Assembly (NCBI GenBank): GCA_030642885.1
Contig: DAOWMX010000027.1
Coordinates: forward strand, 1 to 13,198
Direction: 5' to 3'
DNA length: 13,198 bases
DNA from: Anaerolineales bacterium
Lineage (GTDB): Bacteria; Chloroflexota; Anaerolineae; Anaerolineales; E44-bin32
Below are positions 7,950 through 13,198 of this stretch, piece by piece; positions within the stretch are counted from its first letter, which is position 1; every line of letters starts with the position of its first letter. Under the pieces are notes generated by a model. That model was given only the letters and a program-made list of their open reading frames with translations. It had not been told where the DNA came from and made no database searches. The translations under genes were made by a program, and so were the position numbers.

Positions 7950-7978
7950 ATTTTAATGTGAGGTGATCGTGCGGACAA
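7950..7978 (-). promoter_or_regulatory. Predicted promoter for the lytic transglycosylase gene
   Basis: On the minus strand TTGTCC (7978..7973) and TAAAAT (7955..7950) are 17 bases apart. The -35 matches four of six and the -10 five of six consensus positions. Transcription would begin near 7943, some 50-100 bases before the possible start codons, which fits the gene. Confidence 0.45.
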
Positions 7979-8040
7979 TCAATTGGGACCTCGGGGTCCA
8001 GCAGTACGAATGATAGACCAACGACGCCTCCCGACTGCCA

Positions 8041-8069
8041 TTGAATTTCTATCACTTGAAACTTATGAT
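8041..8069 (+). promoter_or_regulatory. Predicted promoter for the kinase-hydrolase operon
   Basis: TTGAAT (8041-8046) and TATGAT (8064-8069) are separated by 17 bases; the -10 matches five of six consensus positions and the -35 four. Transcription would begin near 8076, with a short leader of about 35 bases containing the GAGGA Shine-Dalgarno of the first gene. Confidence 0.55.
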
Positions 8070-8110
8070 GGAATAGCGGTCTCTCACGCTTTCCATCACG
8101 AGGACGAAGA

Positions 8111-9064
8111 ATGAAAATTGTACTCACTGGCTCTATCGCCTTCGATTATTTAATGACCTTTCCCGGTCGGTTCAGCGAGCACATTCTCCCTGACAAGATC
8201 GAGGACATTAGCCTCTCTTTCCTGGTTGATAGTCTAGTCCGCCGTCCCGGCGGGATCGCTGCAAATATCGCCTATACACTCGCTCTGCTTGGTGAACACC
8301 CGCTCGTCATGGCGACTGTTGGTCCTGACTTTGAAGAACATCGACAATGGCTGGAATCCCAGGGTGTGGATACCTCCGCAATCAAAGTCATCCCCGACCT
8401 CTTTACCGCATCATTCTTCGTAAACACGGATCAGGCCAACGCCCAGATCGCCAGCTTCTTTCCTGGCGCCATGGCCAAAGCTTCAGAGCTAACATTTAAA
8501 GAATTCGATCCGATGCCTGATATGGCTGTGATCTCCCCGAATGACCCCCAGGCGATGATCGAGTACGTCCGCGAGTGCTCCGAATTAAGCATCCCCTATG
8601 TCTACGACCCCAGCCAGCAAATCGTTCGCCTCTCCTCTGATGAATTGAGCGAAGGGATCATCGGCGCAAAGTCCCTCTTCACTAACGATTACGAGTTCAG
8701 TCTGATCAAGGAGAAAACCGGTCTCGATCTCGATGCGATCCTGAAGCATACAGCGTTCGTCGTGATTACAGATGGCGAGAATGGGGCTGACCTCTTCACT
8801 GCGGAAGGAAAGATTCATGTGCCCGCGGCCTTGCCAGAGAGGATCGCCGACCCCACTGGCGTCGGGGATGCATTCCGTGGTGGTTTCTTGAAGGGGTATT
8901 TATTTGACCTGCCTCTCCAGATATGCGCGGAGATGGGCGTAATGGCAGCGACATTTTGCATCGAGGCCGAAGGTCCACAGAGTCACTCCTTCACATTAGA
9001 AGGCTTTATCGAGCGCTACCGCCAGAATTTTGATGACTCCGGTGAACTCGATCGCCTGCGCTAA
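8111..9064 (+). CDS. PfkB-family kinase, probable adenosine kinase
   Basis: The 317-residue protein is a ribokinase/PfkB-fold kinase that transfers phosphate from ATP to a sugar hydroxyl. It shows PfkB signature 1 (RRPGGIAANIAYTLALLG, 44-61), the NxxE metal-site motif (N192-E195), TDGENGA (220-226) and signature 2 DPTGVGDAFRGGFLKG (247-262) with catalytic Asp253. The 'GDAFRGGF' form and the C-terminal EGPQSHSF...RYRQNF pattern recall the archaeal/mycobacterial-type adenosine or nucleoside kinases more than fructokinases. The gene is first in a run ending with adenosylhomocysteinase, whose product is adenosine, and this strengthens the adenosine call. A GAGG Shine-Dalgarno lies seven bases before the ATG. 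Membership in the family is sure; the substrate is inference, and another nucleoside or sugar remains possible. Confidence 0.9.
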   Translation: MKIVLTGSIAFDYLMTFPGRFSEHILPDKIEDISLSFLVDSLVRRPGGIAANIAYTLALLGEHPLVMATVGPDFEEHRQWLESQGVDTSAIKVIPDLFTASFFVNTDQANAQIASFFPGAMAKASELTFKEFDPMPDMAVISPNDPQAMIEYVRECSELSIPYVYDPSQQIVRLSSDELSEGIIGAKSLFTNDYEFSLIKEKTGLDLDAILKHTAFVVITDGENGADLFTAEGKIHVPAALPERIADPTGVGDAFRGGFLKGYLFDLPLQICAEMGVMAATFCIEAEGPQSHSFTLEGFIERYRQNFDDSGELDRLR

Positions 9065-9071
9065 CACCGCC

Positions 9072-9821
9072 ATGCAGGATTCAAAAATCCGCACGATTCT
9101 CAATGTAGATCCCATCTGGTCAGCATACGCCCTGGCGGACCTTGCCCCGCAGCATGCGGCTTTCTGCAAATGGTTTCACTCGGCAGAGGGAGTTGTGTTG
9201 GCGTACTTCGGCCTGACCCCACCGGTCCTCTTCGCAGCAGGACAGACAGAAGATGTTGTGACCCTCACCGCTCAGGTCCCCCCTGGCGAGTATCAATACA
9301 CGCTTCTTCCCGAACATAGATTTTCTCTTGAACCCATGCTCTCGTCCCAATCTGAATTGCAGATGTGGCGAATGATCTATAAGGGTGATAGCTCTGAGAT
9401 AACCCCGAGTCCAGATGTCCATCGTTTGTCAGGGGATGACCTTGATCCCATGATGACACTTTTCGCGGATTACGCAGATCAACCGGACTCCTTTCACCGA
9501 CGACAACTCGAGGAAAGTCCATTCTACGGCGCCTATAACGGGGGTGAACTCGTCGCCGTTGCCGGAGTCCACGTCCTGTCTGAAAGCGCCAGCATCGCTG
9601 CGATCGGGAACGTGTTCACCCATCCCGCACATCGGGGGCAAGGCTTCGGACGTGAAGTTAGCGCTCAGGTGATACGCGGATTAGGAAGGTTGGGCATCCG
9701 GACGATCGTCCTCAACGTTGCCAAGGAGAATAATGCGGCCGCCCATTTGTATCAGAGCCTGGGGTTCCAGATCCATTGCGGTTATTATGAAGGTCTGGGC
9801 ATATTAGGTCCAAAGACATAG
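9072..9821 (+). CDS. GNAT family N-acetyltransferase (FR47-like)
   Basis: The 249-residue protein has a C-terminal GNAT fold that should transfer an acetyl group from acetyl-CoA to an amine; the substrate is unknown. Visible GNAT features are the ELVAVAGVHV strand (159-168), AAIGNVFTHPAHRGQGFG (176-193) with the acetyl-CoA pyrophosphate loop HRGQGFG, and LNVAKENNAAAHLYQSLGF (214-232). The N-terminal half (IWSAYALADLAP, then a domain ending near MWRM) is the extra domain common in two-part FR47-like GNAT proteins. I chose ATG 9072, seven bases after the kinase stop, as a coupled start with no clear Shine-Dalgarno. Upstream in-frame TTG 9030 and ATG 9033 would overlap the kinase gene by about 30 bases and add only 13-14 unlikely residues. 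Confidence 0.88.
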   Translation: MQDSKIRTILNVDPIWSAYALADLAPQHAAFCKWFHSAEGVVLAYFGLTPPVLFAAGQTEDVVTLTAQVPPGEYQYTLLPEHRFSLEPMLSSQSELQMWRMIYKGDSSEITPSPDVHRLSGDDLDPMMTLFADYADQPDSFHRRQLEESPFYGAYNGGELVAVAGVHVLSESASIAAIGNVFTHPAHRGQGFGREVSAQVIRGLGRLGIRTIVLNVAKENNAAAHLYQSLGFQIHCGYYEGLGILGPKT

Positions 9822-9873
9822 CGCAACCAGGAACTGAAAAACGATATCGATTGAGTATGAGGAGGTTTACTTC

Positions 9874-10845
9874 ATGAACTTCACAACACTGGGGCGAACG
9901 GGCTTGAAAGTCAGTCGACTGTGCCTGGGGACCATGAATTTTGGACCCGAGACGGATGAGAAGACAAGTTTTAAAATAATGGATGCCGCGCTCGCTATGG
10001 ACATTAACTTCTTTGATACGGCGAATGTTTACGGCTGGAAAATCGGGGAGGGCATCACGGAACAAATCATCGGTAGATGGTTGGCTCAAGGTGGCGGGCG
10101 GCGAGAGAAGATCGTGCTCGCCACAAAAGTATATGGGCGCATGGGTGAAGCCCCGAATGAAGGCCGCCTATCGGCATACCACATTCGACGGGCATGTGAA
10201 GAAAGCCTTCGCCGCCTCCAAACAGACCATATTGATCTCTACCAAATGCACCACATCGATCGCGAAACACCCTGGGAAGAGGTCTGGCAGGCGATGGAGC
10301 AATTAGTGGCTGAAGGCAAGGTGCTCTACATCGGCAGCAGCAATTTTGCCGGATGGCATATCGCCCAGGCTCAAAGTACGGCACAACAACGACACTTCAT
10401 GGGACTTGTCTCCGAGCAAAGCCTTTATAACCTCGCTGCCCGTGCAATCGAGTTAGAGGTGATCCCCGCCTGCGAGTCCTATGGTCTCGGCCTGATTCCC
10501 TGGAGTCCTCTTTCGGGAGGCCTTCTCGCCGGAGCATTGGAGAAAGCGAAGAAAGGTCGCCGTTCGAAGGAGCATGCCCAGAAAAAACTCGAGGAACATG
10601 GTGAACAACTCGTAGCCTACGAAGCTCTCTGCCATGAATTTGGTGAACACCCCGCGGATATCGCCCTGGCTTGGCTCCTGCGAAATCCAATTGTGACTGC
10701 GCCAATCGTTGGCCCGAGAACGATGCATCAATTATCGGGCAGCCTCCACGCACTCGAGATCGATCTTGAGCCTGAATTCCTCGAAAAGTTAGATACAATA
10801 TGGCCTGGCCCAGGTGGCCCCGCGCCAGAAGCGTATGCGTGGTAG
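9874..10845 (+). CDS. Aldo/keto reductase
   Basis: This is an NAD(P)H-dependent oxidoreductase of the AKR superfamily with a (beta/alpha)8 barrel, reducing aldehydes or ketones to alcohols; the substrate cannot be read from the sequence. The catalytic tetrad is present: Asp48 (INFFDTANVYG), Tyr53, Lys85 (VLATKVYG) and His126 (DLYQMHHID). Cofactor-site motifs GSSNFAGW (154-161), IPWSPLSGGLLAG (208-220) and IVGPRTMHQL (278-287) are also visible. The length of 323 residues is normal. The GLIPWSPL...GG type is close to the bacterial YajO/PdxI-like branch. A strong AGGAGG (9860-9865) sits eight bases before the ATG. It lies 52 bases after the acetyltransferase gene and 39 before the hydrolase gene, so it is probably in the same operon, though it has no obvious role in the methyl cycle. 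Confidence 0.93.
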   Translation: MNFTTLGRTGLKVSRLCLGTMNFGPETDEKTSFKIMDAALAMDINFFDTANVYGWKIGEGITEQIIGRWLAQGGGRREKIVLATKVYGRMGEAPNEGRLSAYHIRRACEESLRRLQTDHIDLYQMHHIDRETPWEEVWQAMEQLVAEGKVLYIGSSNFAGWHIAQAQSTAQQRHFMGLVSEQSLYNLAARAIELEVIPACESYGLGLIPWSPLSGGLLAGALEKAKKGRRSKEHAQKKLEEHGEQLVAYEALCHEFGEHPADIALAWLLRNPIVTAPIVGPRTMHQLSGSLHALEIDLEPEFLEKLDTIWPGPGGPAPEAYAW

Positions 10846-10884
10846 TCAGATTTCGAAATACAAATTTCAATATTGGAGATGCTA

Positions 10885-12147
10885 ATGAGTGTTGAATACG
10901 ATGTCAAAGATCTGTCGCTTGCCGAAGGTGGTCGGCGGCGAATCCAGTGGGCGGAACAGGAGATGCCTGTTCTAAGGCAAATTCAAGCCCGTTTCGCGAA
11001 AGAGCAGCCCTTGAAAGGAACCAAGATCGCTGCCTGTCTGCACGTAACAACGGAGACTGCCAACCTGATGCGAACACTTCAAGATGGCGGCGCGGACGTA
11101 ATCCTGACTGCATCTAATCCTCTCTCGACTCAGGACGATGTGGCTGCATCGCTCGTAACGCATGATGAGATCCCTGTCTACGCGATTAAGGGCGAAGATA
11201 ACAATACTTACTACAAACACATCCACGCCGCGCTCGACATCGCTCCTCACTTCACAATGGATGATGGCGCCGATCTCGTGAGCACACTCCATAAAGATCG
11301 ACGTGAGCTTTTGGAGGAAATGAGCGGCGGAACCGAGGAAACGACTACGGGTGTCATCCGTCTACGTGCTATGGCTGCTGACGGCGCGCTGCAATTCCCG
11401 GTCCTCGCCGTAAACGACGCCATGACCAAGCACTTCTTCGACAACCGTTATGGCACCGGGCAGTCAACGATCGACGGGATCGTCCGAGCGACGAACATAC
11501 TGCTGGCTGGGAAGACCTTCGTCGTCGCTGGCTACGGCTGGTGTGGGCGCGGGTTAGCAATGCGAGCGCGCGGAATGGGTGCAAACGTGATCGTGACGGA
11601 GATCGAACCTCTGGCTGCGCTCGAAGCCATTATGGATGGTTTCCGAGTGATGCCGATGGAAGAAGCCTCAGCAATCGGTGACATCTTCTGCACCCTGACG
11701 GGTGATCTCAATGTTATTGATCGCGATGATTTTGAACGAATGAAAGATGGCGTCATCGTCGCTAACTCGGGCCATTTCAACGTCGAGATCAACATCCCGG
11801 CTCTCGAAGAGATGGCCGTCGAGACGCGTAAGCCTCGTGAGTACATCGAGCAGTACATTATGAAAGATGGGCGGAGAATTAACTTGTTGGGTGAAGGGCG
11901 GTTGATCAACCTTGCTGCTGCAGAAGGTCATCCGGCAAGTGTAATGGACATGTCCTTCGCCAATCAGGCTCTCTCAATCGAATATCTTCTCAAGAATGCC
12001 ACGGAGCTTGAGAACAGAGTCTATACCATACCCGAGGACATCGATCGCGATATTGCCCGCCTTAAACTCGAAGCGATGGGCGTAGAAATCGACGTCCTGA
12101 CTGATGAACAGAAGAAGTACCTCGCTTCCTGGGAAGAGGGCACATAA
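10885..12147 (+). CDS. ahcY: Adenosylhomocysteinase (S-adenosyl-L-homocysteine hydrolase)
   Basis: The enzyme reversibly splits S-adenosylhomocysteine, the by-product of methyl transfer, into adenosine and homocysteine using tightly bound NAD. The 420-residue protein has the substrate residues His53 (CLHVTTETA), Asp127, Glu152 (EETTTGV), Lys182 and Asp186 (TKHFFDNRYGTGQS), and His297 (NSGHFNVEI). It also has the NAD-binding loop VVAGYGWCGRG (213-223) and the C-terminal LINLAAAEGHPASVM (340-354). It is the short archaeal/Thermotoga-like form and ends EEGT instead of the Lys/Tyr tail (DPYRY type) seen in eukaryotic and many proteobacterial enzymes. The start was set at ATG 10885 because GGAG (10875-10878) lies six bases upstream; TTG 10873 and ATG 10879 lack such a site. 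S-inosylhomocysteine as substrate, known for the methanogen homologue, cannot be excluded. Confidence 0.95.
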   Translation: MSVEYDVKDLSLAEGGRRRIQWAEQEMPVLRQIQARFAKEQPLKGTKIAACLHVTTETANLMRTLQDGGADVILTASNPLSTQDDVAASLVTHDEIPVYAIKGEDNNTYYKHIHAALDIAPHFTMDDGADLVSTLHKDRRELLEEMSGGTEETTTGVIRLRAMAADGALQFPVLAVNDAMTKHFFDNRYGTGQSTIDGIVRATNILLAGKTFVVAGYGWCGRGLAMRARGMGANVIVTEIEPLAALEAIMDGFRVMPMEEASAIGDIFCTLTGDLNVIDRDDFERMKDGVIVANSGHFNVEINIPALEEMAVETRKPREYIEQYIMKDGRRINLLGEGRLINLAAAEGHPASVMDMSFANQALSIEYLLKNATELENRVYTIPEDIDRDIARLKLEAMGVEIDVLTDEQKKYLASWEEGT

Positions 12148-12180
12148 TTCAAGCGAGCAGTATAGGATGTAGCAAAAATG

Positions 12181-12208
12181 GGCTGCCTGATTAGGAAATC
12201 AGGCAGCC
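12181..12208 (+). terminator. Strong intrinsic terminator after ahcY
   Basis: A perfect 12-bp stem (ggctgcctgatt / aatcaggcagcc) with a 4-base loop (agga) begins 33 bases after the ahcY stop and is followed by TATTTCATTCTT. On the other strand the stem is followed by CATTTTTGC, so it may also stop transcription coming from the right. It marks the 3' end of the operon. Confidence 0.85.
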
Positions 12209-12313
12209 TATTTCATTCTTAATAATGTAAGCGTGCACCCACGTGTGCGGCCGAATTTCAATTCGACTTGAACTACTTGCCCTAGCGAGTGAGGGTGGGG
12301 ATCTCTTTTGGTT
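12209..12313. other. Intergenic, no feature seen
   Basis: This stretch between the ahcY terminator and the repeat element holds no gene, RNA or clear regulatory site that I can recognise. Confidence 0.5.
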
Positions 12314-12625
12314 ATTGCGAGGAGTCCGCAAAGACGACAGGTCATCTCCGCGCTAGAATGGAGGAGATTTCTTCACGGAGTTTAGCCTGCGAAGTCCCTC
12401 GTTCTCTGGGGGGCGAAGTCCCCCGTTCCGCTTTGCGCCCCCGAAGCGAAGCGGAGAGGGGTTTGGGGGGCGAAGTCCCTCAATTTTTGGGGGGCGAAGT
12501 CCCTCGTTCCGCTCTGCGCCCCTCGCGTAGCATCCAGCAGGGGCGAAGCGAAGCGGAGAGGAGTTTGGGGGAGGCGCGGGTCCCCGACCGAAGGGAGTGG
12601 GGAGCACTGTCAAAGGGCTCGCAAT
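12314..12625. repeat. Mosaic GC-rich repeat element with short terminal inverted repeat
   Basis: The segment is bounded by attgcgag (12314-12321) and its exact reverse complement ctcgcaat (12618-12625). Inside, the ten-mer gcgaagtccc occurs four times (12389, 12413, 12470, 12494). The block gttccgct(t/c)tgcgcccc occurs twice (near 12425 and 12506), and a 27-base block starting cgaagcgaagcggagagg occurs twice with one mismatch, 102 bases apart (12442 and 12544). The left block can pair with the right block through near-complementary tccgctttgcg / cgaagcgga arms, so hairpins are likely. The outer 'attgcgaggag...ctcgcaatgac' style resembles dispersed non-coding repeats seen in bacterial genomes, including Chloroflexota. 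Frames open across it on both strands encode only low-complexity repeats (for example EGLRPP), so I do not call a gene. There is no transposase, so mobility, if any, would depend on factors elsewhere. Confidence 0.75.
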
Positions 12626-12807
12626 GACATTAAGGAGTAAACCGCCGGCTCGCTTTTCCAGTTCTTTCAAACAGGCATGGAACGGACCGACACACGAGTC
12701 GGCCCATACGTTCGATTAATTAACTGATCTGCATAAACCGGCTTTTAGGACAACCCCATTCCTTTTCTGAGGCCAGCGCAGTGACTGAGAATGGGCTTAC
12801 TGCCTGA
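12626..12807. other. Intergenic downstream of the Ig-like gene
   Basis: No gene is seen. A small hairpin (ccgac / gtcgg, 12687-12702) and a long-range inverted repeat (cccattc near 12755, gaatggg near 12789) lie 3' of the minus-strand gene. Neither has a proper T-run, so neither is a convincing terminator. Confidence 0.4.
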
Positions 12808-13198
12808 CTAGTTTGTCGCCGTTGGTGTCAGAGAGGGTTCGGGGGTTGGAGTTGGAACGTAAACCCAGATATAAACTTCCTCTCCAAATAATTGGTCCTC
12901 CGGGGATAGCGCCTGCCAACGACCGATGTATTCCCCCGGGTCGGAAGGAACGGTGAGTACAACTTGCCAGATCGCGTTCTTCCCCGCACGTGCGGGGTAC
13001 AGCGCTATCTCATTCGCTCCAATAAAGCGATCGCTTCCGACGCGCACAAGCAGGTAGCCATCCCCCCAGTCGCATGAGCCGCTGTTTCGCACTTCCCAAC
13101 GTTTATCCAATTCTGCGCCTGGTTCGACATTGCTGCGGTCTGGGATCGTCAAATCATCGACAAATTCGGCGTCGTTCATGCACTCCCCTTGAGGCGCA
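12808..13198 (-). CDS. NBR1-like Ig-domain protein, 3' part (5' end beyond window)
   Basis: The frame is open from the right edge and ends with TAG at 12808, giving 129 visible residues. The sequence matches the NBR1 central Ig-like domain as found in bacterial surface proteins: C-x-N-D-A-x-F-V followed by LTIPD, PGAELDKRWEVRNSGSCDW, then VPSDPGEYIGRWQALS and YIWVYV. The family role in bacteria is not established; such domains probably mediate protein binding outside the cell. The product ends in a Pro/Thr-rich tail (VPTPTPEPSLTPTATN). An ATG exists at 13179..13177, but it falls directly after the cysteine that normally opens this domain and the upstream codons (APQGEC) stay open, so the real start is probably outside the window. 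Other domains may precede this one. Confidence 0.8.
   Translation of the reverse strand, partial: APQGECMNDAEFVDDLTIPDRSNVEPGAELDKRWEVRNSGSCDWGDGYLLVRVGSDRFIGANEIALYPARAGKNAIWQVVLTVPSDPGEYIGRWQALSPEDQLFGEEVYIWVYVPTPTPEPSLTPTATN

Larger units (their letters stand above)
7896..8110. other. Divergent promoter region
   Basis: This 215-base stretch separates the minus-strand transglycosylase from the plus-strand kinase operon. It contains one predicted promoter for each direction (7950-7978 minus, 8041-8069 plus). A minus-strand reading frame (8127 to 7762) is open across the whole stretch but I do not call it as a gene; see the findings. Confidence 0.6.

Noticed and set aside
9030..9071. Upstream start for the acetyltransferase gene (TTG 9030 or ATG 9033)
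   Set aside because: It would overlap the kinase gene and add residues unlike the family; ATG 9072 lies just after the kinase stop.
12389..12503. Possible CRISPR array from four copies of gcgaagtccc
   Set aside because: The repeat is too short, the spacing is irregular (24, 57, 24 bases), the spacers are themselves repetitive, and no cas genes are near.
12289..12627. Plus-strand frame of 112 codons, and a minus-strand frame at 12353-12670
   Set aside because: Both are translations of the repeat element. They give only low-complexity repeats such as SEAERGLGGEVP and EGLRPP and have no ribosome binding site.
12687..12702. Terminator of the Ig-domain gene
   Set aside because: The 5-bp stem is weak, lies more than 100 bases after the stop codon, and lacks a T-run on the minus strand.

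Overview
The window looks like a chromosomal piece of an uncultured Chloroflexota bacterium, most likely Anaerolineae-like. The pointers are a lipoprotein with a Pro/Thr-rich 'PTPTPTA' linker after its cysteine, an NBR1-type Ig-like protein with a similar Pro/Thr tail, an RpoB with a large C-terminal insertion, and an archaeal/Thermotoga-type adenosylhomocysteinase. This placement is inferred from protein style, not from a tree. Base composition is about 50% GC throughout, and no tRNA, rRNA, CRISPR array, prophage or transposase gene is visible.

Left half (1-7895, all on the minus strand). Reading in the direction of transcription, a TPR-rich murein lytic transglycosylase lipoprotein comes first. 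A 350-base gap with a good sigma70-type promoter follows, then rpoB, then a 219-base gap with its own promoter and two hairpins, then rpsL and rpsG (rpsG runs off the left edge about five codons before its expected end). This is the end of the usual rplJ-rplL-rpoB-rpoC-rpsL-rpsG cluster, but rpoC is missing between rpoB and rpsL, and rplJ/rplL are missing upstream of rpoB. Here rpoB is a single gene with its own promoter, and the S12/S7 genes have another.

Middle and right (8111-12147, plus strand). A divergent promoter region at 7896-8110 serves the transglycosylase and a four-gene operon-like run. In order these are a PfkB kinase that resembles adenosine kinase, a GNAT acetyltransferase, an aldo/keto reductase and S-adenosylhomocysteine hydrolase. 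The gaps are short (7, 52 and 39 bases) and a strong 12-bp hairpin closes the run. The first and last genes fit one pathway: the hydrolase splits S-adenosylhomocysteine to homocysteine and adenosine, and the kinase would remove the adenosine as AMP, pulling a reversible reaction forward. The roles of the two middle genes are not clear.

Right edge (12209-13198). About 600 bases without a credible gene hold a mosaic GC-rich repeat element (12314-12625) bounded by a short inverted repeat. Beyond it lies the 3' part of a minus-strand gene for an NBR1-like Ig-domain protein that continues past the window.

I see mostly housekeeping genes and no clear new system. The points most worth checking are the split rpoB/rpoC locus, the RpoB insertion, the altered rifampicin-region residues, the adenosine kinase-hydrolase pairing and the repeat element.
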